25,872 bases of DNA from JAYEHK01 sp034659475 (GCA_034659475.1 JAYEHK010000016.1:1-25872); one strand, 5' to 3'; positions 1-7,917 are shown, counted from the stretch's first letter. The notes: generated by a model from the sequence alone, not told the origin. A program made the numbers and translations.

Positions 1-189
1 GGGGGTTAGACGCTTCGCGTCAAACATTTTCCTCACCCCTCACCCCTAACTCCTTACTCCTTATTGAAATAGTCTGCCGTGTAAGAGGAGGAAATTATAT
101 TGACATCCCTTCTGAACCGTTCCAACTTTCCAACTGTCCAACTAACCAACTAACCAACTTTACGTCGCATAATCCGTCTTATGCGACGT
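1..189. repeat. Composite intergenic repeat downstream of mrnC
   Basis: No gene is present here. Reading rightwards, the stretch holds a triloop hairpin GACGC-TTC-GCGTC (9-21), C-rich heptamers of the CCTCACC/CCTAACT kind (about 31-64), a 60-bp core (65-124), an array of CCAAC octamers (121-158) and a perfect hairpin with 10-bp arms CGTCGCATAA/TTATGCGACG around TCCGTC (163-188) that touches the mrnC stop codon. The same modules recur in reverse order and orientation at 25519-25680, with the 60-bp core identical. The hairpin at 163-188 has no U-tract on the mrnC-sense strand, so it is not a standard terminator for mrnC. Confidence 0.85.
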
Positions 190-591
190 TTATTTTTCAG
201 GTTGTTCGAGGGCCAAGCTGGCCAGGGTCAGGAGACGTTGTTCGTCGCCTTTGAGATAGAGATAGCCGAGCAGGGCTTCGAAGCCGGTGCTCATTTTGTA
301 TTGCTGTACATCGGCATTACGGGGAGGATGGCTTTTGGCATTTCTTCCCCTTCTGACGATGTCTTTCTCCTGCTCACTCAGTGTATCATAAATCTGCCTT
401 ACAATTTTCGCCTGGCTCTCGGCCTTTACGATTCCCACTGCGTCTTTGTGGATTTCCTTGATCCGTCTATTGCCTGCCTGTATCAAATGCGTTCGTACAA
501 TTAATTCAAAAGCAGCGTCTCCGATATACGCCAGTACAATCGGAGAATATTCTTTCAACTCCTGTTCATCCAAAACATGATTAATCAGCAA
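190..591 (-). CDS. mrnC: Mini-ribonuclease III (MrnC)
   Basis: This 133-residue protein is a dimeric RNase III-type nuclease without a double-stranded RNA-binding domain; in Bacillus it matures 23S rRNA precursor ends. It shows the family signature near the N-terminus, SPIVLAYIGDAAFEL at about residues 16-30 with the metal-binding Asp25, and a second catalytic region GFEALLGYLYL near residues 103-113. The R-N-A-K-S-H-P-P stretch around residue 83 is also typical. Length matches the family (about 130-145). It overlaps the end of cysS by 11 nt, as in the Bacillus cysS-mrnC pair, so it is probably co-transcribed and translationally coupled from the Cys T-box promoter at about 3370. The next expected gene, rlmB, would lie to the left of the window. 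Confidence 0.93.
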   Translation of the reverse strand: MLINHVLDEQELKEYSPIVLAYIGDAAFELIVRTHLIQAGNRRIKEIHKDAVGIVKAESQAKIVRQIYDTLSEQEKDIVRRGRNAKSHPPRNADVQQYKMSTGFEALLGYLYLKGDEQRLLTLASLALEQPEK

Positions 592-2179
592 ACTTCCACC
601 TTACTCCTTCTCTGGTATCCTCCAGTATAATGCCAATTTCGTTTAACTGGTCCCGAAGCAGATCTGCCTTTTGATATGCTTTTTGTGTTTTGAAATCCTT
701 CCTGATTTGAATTAATGCTTCCATCAGTTCACTGGTAGCAAGCTGCTGATCATAACGGAAACGACTTCCTTCCGGACTGTCCTCCACTTTGATTTCCCAC
801 ATGGTAAGCCTATCTCGCAGCGCATCCGCCAGGACAAAATCTTTTTCCTCGCGAGCCTGTTTGCGAATCTTCAGAATGAGTTCAATCAATGCGTCTGTAG
901 TTTTTCCTTCCTGGTCCTGTTCTCCACTTTCCATGAATATTGCGAAAACTGACCCCAGCTGAGTAAAGATATCCAGCGCATTTTGAACAGCCTTTATATC
1001 AGTGCTTTTGTTTTGGTCTGCACTGGCCACGAAGCTGTTTATCGTATGAGACATTTCAAACAGATCCCCCATGGCTTTAGCGGTATTAAAATCATCATCC
1101 ATGGCTTCTATGAAGCGGTTCTGTAAGGCAGTAACATCGCTCAAAAAAGCGTTTCCCTTATCATCCGTTTCTGTGGCTGCCTCGGTTTGACCCTGAATGA
1201 ATTCCTGTCCCAGGGTAAGTGTTGTTTTCAGGCGTCCCAGTGCTTTTCGCGCTTCCTCCAGTTTACCATCATCAAAATCAAGCGGACTGCGGTAATGGGT
1301 GGCAATCAGGTAGTAACGTACAACATCACTGGGAAATTTATCGAGGATATCTCGAAGGATAAAGAAGTTCCCCAGTGATTTAGACATTTTCTCACTGTTA
1401 ACGGTAATAAAGCCATTGTGCATCCAGTATTTAACAAACTCTTGTCCTGTCCACGCCTCTGCCTGTGCGATTTCGTTTTCATGATGAGGGAATATGAGAT
1501 CTGCCCCCCCTCCATGAATGTCAAAAGTGTTTCCCAGATATTGTGTAGACATAACTGAGCATTCAATATGCCACCCCGGTCTGCCTTCCCCCCAGGGGCT
1601 TTCCCAGGACGGTTCCCCCTCCTTGGCTTTTTTCCATAATGCAAAATCGATCGGCTCTTCCTTGCGGTCGTCAACTTCTACCCGAGCTCCGGCCAGCATA
1701 TCATCGACTGATCTTTTGGATAGTTTCCCATAGTCGCTAAAGGCTTTTACACGATAATAAACATCGCCATCCACTTCATACGCATAGCCTTTTTTAATTA
1801 GACATTTTACAGCGTCAATAATCTGAGGAATATGCTGACTGACCCGGGGGTGGACATCAGCCCTCTGGATACCCAGGCGGTCAGCATCCTTGAAATACTC
1901 GTTGATATATCGTTCGGCCAGTTTGATAGGGTCTTCCCCCTTCTGGTTGGCACGGTTGATAATTTTATCATCCACATCGGTAAAATTCTGTACATAGGTA
2001 ACTTCATAGCCTCTATAGGCCAGATATCTTCGCACTGTATCAAAAACAACCAGCGGTCTTGCATTGCCGAGATGAATAAAATTATAGGTTGTCGGGCCAC
2101 AAACATACATGGAAACCTTATGCGGAACCAAGGTTTGCAGCTCTTCTTTTTGCCCACGCAGGGTGTTGTATACTTTCAT
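581..2179 (-). CDS. cysS: Cysteinyl-tRNA synthetase with doubled C-terminal domain
   Basis: A class I aminoacyl-tRNA synthetase that charges tRNA-Cys. HIGH-type motif HLGN is at 36-39 and KMSKS at 264-268. Zinc ligands are visible as Cys27, Cys207 (GWHIECS), His232 and Glu236 (FPHHENE). The start ATG is preceded by GAGGAG at 8 nt. At 532 residues it is longer than the usual roughly 465. The excess is a second copy of the small C-terminal anticodon-recognition module: residues 430-476 and 485-530 both read as a helical hairpin (ADALRDRL / ADLLRDQL) followed by an I-x-V/L-E-D-x-x-E-G-x-R-x-[RK]-[YF] strand. It sits between cysE, which it overlaps by 62 nt, and mrnC, downstream of a T-box with a UGC specifier. 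Function is certain; the meaning of the duplication is not. Confidence 0.97.
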   Translation of the reverse strand: MKVYNTLRGQKEELQTLVPHKVSMYVCGPTTYNFIHLGNARPLVVFDTVRRYLAYRGYEVTYVQNFTDVDDKIINRANQKGEDPIKLAERYINEYFKDADRLGIQRADVHPRVSQHIPQIIDAVKCLIKKGYAYEVDGDVYYRVKAFSDYGKLSKRSVDDMLAGARVEVDDRKEEPIDFALWKKAKEGEPSWESPWGEGRPGWHIECSVMSTQYLGNTFDIHGGGADLIFPHHENEIAQAEAWTGQEFVKYWMHNGFITVNSEKMSKSLGNFFILRDILDKFPSDVVRYYLIATHYRSPLDFDDGKLEEARKALGRLKTTLTLGQEFIQGQTEAATETDDKGNAFLSDVTALQNRFIEAMDDDFNTAKAMGDLFEMSHTINSFVASADQNKSTDIKAVQNALDIFTQLGSVFAIFMESGEQDQEGKTTDALIELILKIRKQAREEKDFVLADALRDRLTMWEIKVEDSPEGSRFRYDQQLATSELMEALIQIRKDFKTQKAYQKADLLRDQLNEIGIILEDTREGVRWKFAD

Positions 2180-2837
2180 CTTCTATCTCCTCACTTTCAA
2201 AATATTCTAACCGTTCTTCAAGTTCCTTTATTTTAACCTGCATCGCATTCAATGCATCAGCTACCGGATCCGGCAGGATATTATGATCCAGATCAATGCC
2301 TTCGTGACCGTTTATACGACTTCCATCTTTGATAACAATTCTTCCCGGTACCCCCACAACTGTGCAGTTATCCGGAACGGCTTTAAGCACTACCGAGCCG
2401 CCGCCAACTTTCACATTATTGCCAACTGTGAAAGATCCTAAAATTTTGGCACCTGCGCTGATGGTTACATTATTGCCAATGGTGGGATGTCGTTTCCCTT
2501 TTTCTTTTCCTGTTCCTCCTAGGGTTACGCCCTGATACAGGGTAACATCGTCACCGATTTCAGCCGTCTCACCAATTACAATACCACTTCCATGATCAAT
2601 AAAAAAACCTTTTCCAATCCTGGCACCTGGATGAATCTCAATACCAGTCAGGTGACGACTGATATGAGACAACAGCCGAGCCAAGAAGTATCGCTTTTTG
2701 TTGTACAAAAAGTGGGCCACTCGATGATGCAAAATAGCCTTAAATCCAGGATAACAAACCAGAATCTCCAGCACACTTCGTGCCGCCGGGTCCCGTTCAA
2801 ATACAACCTGGATCTCTCTTCTCAATGTGGAAAACAT
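2118..2837 (-). CDS. cysE: Serine O-acetyltransferase
   Basis: CysE acetylates L-serine with acetyl-CoA, the first committed step of cysteine synthesis. The N-terminal helical domain (FERDPAARSVLEIL, near residues 13-26) and the left-handed beta-helix of hexapeptide repeats (IEIHPGARIGKGFFIDHG, then GETAEIGDDVTLYQGVTLGGTG) are clear. The C-terminal tail is charged and probably coiled-coil (IKELEERLEYFESEE). The start is placed at the second ATG of the open frame because AGAGAGG lies 9 nt before it, whereas it directly abuts the first ATG (2846), and CysE proteins normally begin MF..LR.EI. That gives 239 residues. The last 20 codons overlap cysS in another frame. It is the first gene of a Cys T-box operon cysE-cysS-mrnC, so both the synthesis and the charging of cysteine respond to uncharged tRNA-Cys. 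Confidence 0.95.
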   Translation of the reverse strand: MFSTLRREIQVVFERDPAARSVLEILVCYPGFKAILHHRVAHFLYNKKRYFLARLLSHISRHLTGIEIHPGARIGKGFFIDHGSGIVIGETAEIGDDVTLYQGVTLGGTGKEKGKRHPTIGNNVTISAGAKILGSFTVGNNVKVGGGSVVLKAVPDNCTVVGVPGRIVIKDGSRINGHEGIDLDHNILPDPVADALNAMQVKIKELEERLEYFESEEIEDESIQHPAWAKRRAANLGSA

Positions 2838-2852
2838 GTTATTCATCCTCTC

Positions 2853-3108
2853 TTTTTCGTTAGGGGTTAGGGGTTAGGGGTTAGGGGTTAGGGGTCAGCT
2901 TCTAACTCCTAAAACCTTTCATCTCTGATTAGACATTACTGCTTCCTTCACCGCGGGAATGAATTCCCGCCTACGGGAGAAGAGCGTAGGTTCGGAGTGG
3001 GGGTACCCCTCTGTCCCACACCAACGTAGTTGGGAATTTATTCCCGCCGGAGAAGGTGTACGTATAACACCTAACTCCTAACTCCTAACGCCTAACTCCT
3101 CACCAAAC
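2853..3108. repeat. Heptamer and hairpin repeat block inside the cysE leader
   Basis: Between the T-box terminator and the cysE ribosome binding site lie five perfect TTAGGGG heptamers on the plus strand (2860-2894). They are mirrored by an inverted, imperfect heptamer array CCTAACT/CCTAACG (about 3066-3103). Inside are further palindromes: GCGGGAAT-GA-ATTCCCGC (2953-2970), CCTACG...CGTAGG (2970-2990), GGGGTACCCC (3000-3009) and GGGAAT-TT-ATTCCC (3032-3045). In the cysE transcript the two heptamer arrays can pair over about 35 bp with one A-C mismatch per heptamer. No open reading frame of interest is present. Confidence 0.85.
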
Positions 3109-3148
3109 AAAAAGACCTTTCGTCTCCGATCAGAGACGAAAGGTCTTT
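3109..3148 (-). terminator. T-box regulated intrinsic terminator
   Basis: A long stem, AAAGACCTTTCGTCTC on the 5' side and GAGACGAAAGGTCTTT on the 3' side, with a short loop and a following T-rich tract (TTTTGTTT on the minus strand). Its position, just after the T-box consensus, is that of the terminator which the antiterminator fold replaces when uncharged tRNA-Cys binds. Confidence 0.93.
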
Positions 3149-3362
3149 ACTTCCGCGGTTCCACCCTGTTTGAGTGCATACTGCACTCCGCTTTTGTATC
3201 GATGTAACGGTCTTGAACCGTGCATACCTACGCTATTCGGTATGCCTGCTCCCGGGTGCATTTTCAGCAACTTCATACTGTAAGAAGGCTCTCAGCCGGT
3301 GACCTTCTATCTCTGGCAGCGATCGACGCTTACTTTTCCCATTCTCAGCATTTTATAAACTT
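3110..3362 (-). promoter_or_regulatory. T-box leader, cysteine specific (UGC specifier)
   Basis: This transcribed leader senses uncharged tRNA-Cys and lets RNA polymerase pass into cysE-cysS-mrnC. The T-box consensus AGGGTGGAACCGCGG lies at 3153-3167 (minus strand). It is followed by the competing terminator at 3109-3148. Stem I shows the AGTA bulge motif and an AGAGA-type kink-turn element near its 5' side. The specifier loop reads CTGAAAATGCACCC, giving UGC (Cys) at 3258-3260 followed by A. The specifier agrees with the downstream genes. Transcription probably starts near 3362, just after the promoter at 3369-3398. Confidence 0.93.
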
Positions 3363-3368
3363 GTATAG

Positions 3369-3398
3369 ATTATATGCAGGTATTGTTGAACCTGTCAA
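3369..3398 (-). promoter_or_regulatory. Sigma-A promoter of the cysE operon
   Basis: Consensus -35 TTGACA (3393-3398) and -10 TATAAT (3369-3374) separated by 18 nt, placed immediately beyond the gltX stop codon and directly before the T-box leader. Both hexamers match the sigma-A consensus exactly. Confidence 0.88.
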
Positions 3399-3404
3399 TA
3401 GCCT

Positions 3405-4853
3405 TTACTGATTAATTTTTTCCAATGTCTTCTGAACTCTTTCTATACTGTTATTCCTACCCCATATGTAAATGAGATTGGGCAGATCGGGTCCATGGGT
3501 CCTGCCGCTCAATGCGCTGCGGAGGGGCATATACACATCTTTTGCCTTGAGCTTGTTGGTTTTCACCGTTATTTTAATAAAGCTCTTAATCTCATCAGGG
3601 TTTTCAAATTGAGGAAGTTCCTCTATGAAAAAATTCAAAACCGTCGGTACGGTCTCTCCCTGTAAAACCTCCAGCGCTTCTTCTTCATACTGAATTTCAT
3701 CAAAGAATACGCCCACTTCTTTGCTTATATCTGATAAACAGGTTAAATGATCGCGAACCGTTTCTACCAGAATACCATAGCTAACCTCATTCAATGCCCT
3801 TATCTGATCTGCGTAGGGTGATGCTTCCAGATAAGGTTTGACCAGCGTTTTCAGTTCATCCAGGGTTTTCTTTTTCAGATGCTGCTGATTCAGCCAGTTT
3901 AATTTATCCATGTCAAAAACGGCTGGACTTTTGGAAACTCTATTCAATGAAAAGCCTTTCGCTATTTCTTCGGGTGACAGCACTTCCTCCTCCCCTTCCG
4001 GAGACCATCCCAACAAGGACAGATAATTGAACATCGCCTCCGGTAAGTATCCCATATCCCTGTACTGTACCAGCGATGTCGCACCATGTCTTTTGCTCAT
4101 TTTTTGCCGATCTGCACCCAAGATCAAGGAAATATGTGCAAAATCAGGTCGTGGAAAGTTTAACGCATCATAGATCATAAGCTGCCTGGGTGTATTGGAC
4201 AGGTGTTCCTCGGCACGCATGACCATGGTGACGCCCATGAGAACGTCATCAATAACAACCGCAAAGTTGTACGTTGGCAGCCCTTCTGACTTGGCGATGA
4301 TAAAATCTCCTTCGTTTTCGCTGTCAAAGCTAACCCGGTCTCTTACCAGATCGTTGACTACATAGATCTTATTCTTAGGAACCCGGAATCGAATGGTCGG
4401 TTTCAATCCCTCATCCAGCTTCTGCTGTACCTCTTCTTCGCTTAATTGGCTGCATTTACCCATATAACGTGGGGTTTCCCCTTTGCTGATTAGATCCTGC
4501 CGTTCAGCTTCCAGTTCTTCCTCGCTGCAAAAGCAGTAGTATGCAAGCCCCTTATCCAGTAATTCATTAAGATATTGCTGATAGATGTCTAATCTCTCCG
4601 TCTGACGATAAGGTCCATTTTCACCTTCCCGGTGGATCCCTTCTTTCCAATCAATCCCCAACCATTCAAGGGATTCAATGATTTCGTCTTCATACTCGCG
4701 TTTAGAGCGGTCCAGATCCGTGTCTTCAATCCGAAGAATCATCTCTCCCCCCTGATTTAGGGCATACAGATAATTAAAAAGGGCGGACCTAGCCCCTCCA
4801 ATATGTAAAGGTCCTGTTGGACTGGGTGCAAAACGCACTCTTGGTGTTTTCAT
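3405..4853 (-). CDS. gltX: Glutamyl-tRNA synthetase
   Basis: A class I synthetase that charges tRNA-Glu. The N-terminal signature APSPTGPLHIGGARSALFN carries the HIGH-type motif HIGG at 17-20, and KMSKR is at 251-255. A zinc-knuckle-like region C-F-C (107-109) with Cys134 is present. Length (482) is typical of bacterial GluRS, and the C-terminal anticodon-binding region is complete. It follows ispF by 32 bp in the order ispD-ispF-gltX-cysE-cysS, as in Bacillus. Many Firmicutes lack GlnRS and use a non-discriminating GluRS that also loads tRNA-Gln; whether that holds here cannot be told from this window. The cysE promoter lies just outside its stop codon, so read-through from gltX would have to pass the T-box terminator. 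Confidence 0.97.
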   Translation of the reverse strand: MKTPRVRFAPSPTGPLHIGGARSALFNYLYALNQGGEMILRIEDTDLDRSKREYEDEIIESLEWLGIDWKEGIHREGENGPYRQTERLDIYQQYLNELLDKGLAYYCFCSEEELEAERQDLISKGETPRYMGKCSQLSEEEVQQKLDEGLKPTIRFRVPKNKIYVVNDLVRDRVSFDSENEGDFIIAKSEGLPTYNFAVVIDDVLMGVTMVMRAEEHLSNTPRQLMIYDALNFPRPDFAHISLILGADRQKMSKRHGATSLVQYRDMGYLPEAMFNYLSLLGWSPEGEEEVLSPEEIAKGFSLNRVSKSPAVFDMDKLNWLNQQHLKKKTLDELKTLVKPYLEASPYADQIRALNEVSYGILVETVRDHLTCLSDISKEVGVFFDEIQYEEEALEVLQGETVPTVLNFFIEELPQFENPDEIKSFIKITVKTNKLKAKDVYMPLRSALSGRTHGPDLPNLIYIWGRNNSIERVQKTLEKINQ

Positions 4854-4885
4854 TATGATGTTTCCTCCCTTAAATATTGCGTTAG

Positions 4886-5353
4886 TTACATAATCAGTGC
4901 GATGGCCTGAGCGGAGATGCCTTGTTGTTGGCCTTCGTAGCCTAGTCCTTCGGTTGTGGTGGCTTTGACACTGACCTGTTCGGGGGGTATATTCAGTGCC
5001 TTGGCAATGTTTTCTCTCATCTGCAGGATAAACCCGGCTAACTTCGGTTGCTGCGCAACTACTGTACTGTCAATGTTAACAACCGCATAGTCATTTTTCG
5101 CCAGCAGGGCTCCCACTTCTTTTAAGAGGATCAAGCTATCGATATCTTTATAGTCCTGCGAACTGTCCGGGAAGTGTTTACCAATGTCCCCAAGGGCAGC
5201 CGCACCCAGCAATGCATCACAGATTGCATGCACCAGAACATCAGCGTCAGAATGCCCCAGCAGGCCTTTTTCAAAAGGAATTAAAGCACCTCCCAGAACA
5301 AGCCTGCGGCCTTCTGCCAGACGGTGCACATCATAACCAATTCCAACTCGCAC
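4886..5353 (-). CDS. ispF: 2-C-methyl-D-erythritol 2,4-cyclodiphosphate synthase
   Basis: IspF cyclises CDP-methylerythritol 2-phosphate to MEcPP in the non-mevalonate isoprenoid pathway. The N-terminal MRVGIGYDVHRL gives zinc ligands Asp8 and His10. LLGHSDADVLVHAICDALLGA supplies the third ligand His42, and ALGDIGKHFPDS is the next signature. The C-terminal VSVKATTTEGLG motif, which binds the CMP part, is present. At 155 residues it has the usual length. It is 18 bp after ispD, which makes the substrate precursor two steps upstream, and it precedes gltX in what appears to be one operon starting at yacL. Confidence 0.97.
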   Translation of the reverse strand: MRVGIGYDVHRLAEGRRLVLGGALIPFEKGLLGHSDADVLVHAICDALLGAAALGDIGKHFPDSSQDYKDIDSLILLKEVGALLAKNDYAVVNIDSTVVAQQPKLAGFILQMRENIAKALNIPPEQVSVKATTTEGLGYEGQQQGISAQAIALIM

Positions 5354-5371
5354 AAAAAATCCCCCTGTTGT

Positions 5372-6097
5372 TTAATCAGACCACGTCCATCCGCCCTCGT
5401 CCTCCAAAAAACTCTGGACCTTAATCAGATCAGACGGGGTAGTAATTTTGATGGTTTTGTAATCTCCTTCAATTACTTTTACTCTGCCGATATAGCGTTC
5501 AAATAATGAGGCATCATCCGTTGCTGTGAACTTTTCTTCACAAGCCTGCTGATAAGCTGAAACCAGTTCTTCATATTTAAATACCTGGGGTGTCTGGATA
5601 TGAAAAACGCTTTCCCGGTCAATGGTCTGCCGAACAAAACCGTCCCGATCCACCATCTTCATGGTGTCTTTGCTGACTACTCCAGGTATTGCTGCACCCC
5701 ATTCCTGTGCTTCTTCCAGCAAGTGATGGAACACAGGGGACGATAAAAGTGGCCGGGCACCATCATGCACAACCACCAAGTCGGTATCCTTCCCCAATTG
5801 CTGCAACCCGGCCCACACCGAATCCTGTCTTTCTTTGCCACCCGAGATCACGGCAGATACCTTTTTAAAGTTATACTTATCAATAACCTTCTGTCTACAA
5901 AAATCCAAATCTTTTTTTCGAGTCACCACAACAATTTCATCTACAAGATCCAGTTGTTCAAAAAATTGCAATGAATATGCTAACACGGGGTGCCCATTCA
6001 AGATTTTGTATTGCTTATTTGTCTTTTCTTGCATACGGGTTCCTTTGCCTGCAGCAGCGATAACAACCCGCACAGACATTTCCTGGGTCTGGGGCAT
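5372..6097 (-). CDS. ispD: 2-C-methyl-D-erythritol 4-phosphate cytidylyltransferase
   Basis: IspD joins CTP and methylerythritol 4-phosphate in the MEP pathway. The nucleotide-binding signature VIAAAGKGTRM with the following Lys-Gln-Tyr (NKQYKIL) sits at about residues 12-32, and VVVHDGARPLLS and TDDASLFE are the later signatures. The longest open frame begins at a TTG (6169). I chose the ATG at 6097 because AGGGAG lies 6 nt before it and the product (241 residues) then has the normal length; a further ATG six codons on, giving MSVRVVIAAAG, is also possible. The gene lies downstream of yacL and 18 bp upstream of ispF. Confidence 0.94.
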   Translation of the reverse strand: MPQTQEMSVRVVIAAAGKGTRMQEKTNKQYKILNGHPVLAYSLQFFEQLDLVDEIVVVTRKKDLDFCRQKVIDKYNFKKVSAVISGGKERQDSVWAGLQQLGKDTDLVVVHDGARPLLSSPVFHHLLEEAQEWGAAIPGVVSKDTMKMVDRDGFVRQTIDRESVFHIQTPQVFKYEELVSAYQQACEEKFTATDDASLFERYIGRVKVIEGDYKTIKITTPSDLIKVQSFLEDEGGWTWSD

Positions 6098-6161
6098 CCG
6101 ATACTCCCTTCGGTAGTTTACAACAGGATGCGGATGATCCCATTGGTCACGATTAAGGTTT

Positions 6162-7274
6162 TTAGCCAAATACTTTCACCTCTTGCATTTGTACGCCCTG
6201 CAAGGTGTGGTTTGCAGCAACCGGAGGATCTTCCCGCACTTTTCTCGTAAAGATCATTCTACCGGCAGCGGTCTGAAATACGCTGGTTACTAACACTTCG
6301 AGATTTTTCCCGAGTTCATCCTGCGCATCTTCAACAACCACCATGGTACCATCATCAAGATAACCAACCCCCTGACCGGGCTCTTTCCCTTCCTTTAAGA
6401 CATGAATATGCATTGTTTCTCCGGGATAAACCACAACTTTTACAGCATTGGTTAATTCGTTGATATTCAATACGGTAATGCCCTGGAGTTCTGCCACCTT
6501 ATTCAGATTATAGTCGTTGGTTATAATGTTGGCATCCATCTGTTTGCAAAGACGTAATAGTTTCATGTCAACTTCTTTTTCTTCAGGTATATTCTCTTCT
6601 ATTATATCAATTTTTATAGAAGGATGCTTTTGCATTTTTGAAAGAAGTTCCAGTCCTCGTCTTCCCTTGTTCCGACGCAGATTATCAGATGAATCAGCAA
6701 TATGCTGGAGTTCTTCGATTACAAAAACAGGGACAATCAACAAACCTTCCAGGAACTTAGTCAAACAGACATCATAAATACGACCATCTATAATCGCACT
6801 CGTATCCAACACTTTTGCTTTTTGTGCAATTTCTGTCTTCTCCAGGTTCATTTCATGATTAGATAGCGGCAACAGATCCCATACATCTGGCGCTCTCCGC
6901 ACCCCCACTTTGCATCCCAGGTATGCACATAAGATAAACATTGCAATGGTCAGATAGATTCCTGCAGGACGAATCAGAGATAAAGGATAACTGGTTAAAA
7001 ACCCAACCAAAACACCCAGTAATAGTCCTGCTGTTCCCCCTACAAGAATTTCAATTGACGTGCTGTCCAGAAAACGATTTAATTTTTTAAGCGCTCGATA
7101 AATTTTATGAAGAAACCATCCTGCCGATATATAACCGATTAGGAAAGACGCTAAACCGACTGCCCCATAAAACATTGGGCTTCCCCCAAAATACATTTTC
7201 GTTGTGTATCCTACCCACAGTCCAAAAATAAGTGCAAAAAGCAATAATGGCATCGATATATATTTCATTACCAT
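6162..7274 (-). CDS. yacL: YacL-type membrane protein with PIN and TRAM domains
   Basis: A 370-residue protein with about four hydrophobic helices in residues 5-120, then a PIN nuclease-like domain and a C-terminal TRAM domain. PIN acidic residues can be placed at Asp157 (LDTSAIIDGR), Asp164, Glu188 (VIEEL) and Asp254 (TNDYNL). The TRAM region (about 276-345) contains PGQGVGYLDDGTMVVVEDA. PIN domains usually cut RNA with bound Mg/Mn, and TRAM domains bind RNA, so a membrane-linked RNA-processing role is inferred, not shown. It is the standard neighbour of disA and ispD in Firmicutes. The start has GGAGGTG 6 nt upstream, and a TATAAT -10-like hexamer lies at 7316-7321 without a convincing -35. 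Confidence 0.9.
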   Translation of the reverse strand: MVMKYISMPLLLFALIFGLWVGYTTKMYFGGSPMFYGAVGLASFLIGYISAGWFLHKIYRALKKLNRFLDSTSIEILVGGTAGLLLGVLVGFLTSYPLSLIRPAGIYLTIAMFILCAYLGCKVGVRRAPDVWDLLPLSNHEMNLEKTEIAQKAKVLDTSAIIDGRIYDVCLTKFLEGLLIVPVFVIEELQHIADSSDNLRRNKGRRGLELLSKMQKHPSIKIDIIEENIPEEKEVDMKLLRLCKQMDANIITNDYNLNKVAELQGITVLNINELTNAVKVVVYPGETMHIHVLKEGKEPGQGVGYLDDGTMVVVEDAQDELGKNLEVLVTSVFQTAAGRMIFTRKVREDPPVAANHTLQGVQMQEVKVFG

Positions 7275-7321
7275 TTTTTCACCTCCATATACTAGTCTTG
7301 TTTAAATTAGGAAATATTATA

Positions 7322-7770
7322 CAGAATAATTAAGAGTTTTATTGGAGGTGCATAAATTTGTTGGTTAGTTGGTCAGTTGGTCAGTTGGAAAGAATAGAGA
7401 CGGATTACACGGACCCTTCGGGCACATCCTGTGGATACAACTGATACTCCTTACAGTCGTTAATAATGACGCGGATTAACACGGCTGAATAGTAACCACC
7501 TATGAAAATGGGTGAGGAGTCAGGCGCTATGCGCCAAGCATTGCCCTAACCCCTTACCCCTAACCCCTTACAAAAAAATCCGTGTTAATCCGGGAAATCC
7601 GCATCATATTTAAAGTGACCGTAGGGAACATCAGTGGTACCCGCAAGGGTGTGTCTATTAAACCTATTTTCTAATTAACCTACTTCAACGTTCCAACTGT
7701 CCAACTAACCAACTGTCCAACTAATATTTTTGCTTATACTCAACCTATTTTCTAATTAATTCATTTGGCT
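7322..7770. repeat. Nested inverted repeat between yacL and the plus-strand Cys-rich gene
   Basis: No gene lies here. The block is built as a nest of mirrored modules. The outermost arms are GTTGG octamers (about 7359-7388) against CCAAC octamers (7690-7722). Inside are CGGATTAACACGG (7472-7484) against its exact complement (7580-7592). In the centre are a GGTGAGGAGT heptamer stretch, the triloop hairpin GGCGC-TAT-GCGCC (7523-7535) and CCCTAACC heptamers (7543-7571). A second small hairpin ACCC-GCAA-GGGT is near 7638-7649. Two inverted GAAAATAGG motifs occur at 7663-7671 and 7744-7752. The remaining DNA to 7849 is AT-rich with nothing recognised. Confidence 0.85.
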
Positions 7771-7849
7771 TTTTAAATAATTTTGGTTTTTGATGTGTTT
7801 CAAGTCTTTTCCAATTATTAACCGGCTTATTAGCAGGGCCTGCGTTTCA

Positions 7850-7879
7850 TTGACAAACCCTTAATGAGAAGGATATAAT
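7850..7879 (+). promoter_or_regulatory. Sigma-A promoter of the plus-strand Cys-rich gene
   Basis: TTGACA at 7850-7855 and TATAAT at 7874-7879 with an 18-nt spacer, both perfect matches to the consensus. It lies about 40 bp before the start of the only plus-strand gene, leaving a short leader with a GGAGG ribosome binding site. Confidence 0.87.
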
Positions 7880-7917
7880 GATTGCAATAGCGAAGTTCTG
7901 GGAGGTTGGCCCTATTT

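Noticed and set aside
163..188. Terminator for mrnC
   Set aside because: The stem is perfect, but the strand on which mrnC is read has TAAAG after it instead of a T-tract. It fits the GACAGA/GACGGA hairpin series instead.
1306..1674. Additional minus-strand frames within cysS (also 1807-2157)
   Set aside because: They are alternative frames of cysS, which is complete and has intact motifs; the translations look like random low-conservation sequence.
2860..2894. True telomere or plasmid end
   Set aside because: The TTAGGGG array is internal, flanked by genes of a conserved operon, and similar arrays recur in several gaps.
6162..6169. ispD starting at TTG 6169 overlapping yacL
   Set aside because: A GAGGTG lies upstream, but the extra 24 residues are not part of the IspD fold, and ATG 6097 has a better ribosome binding site.
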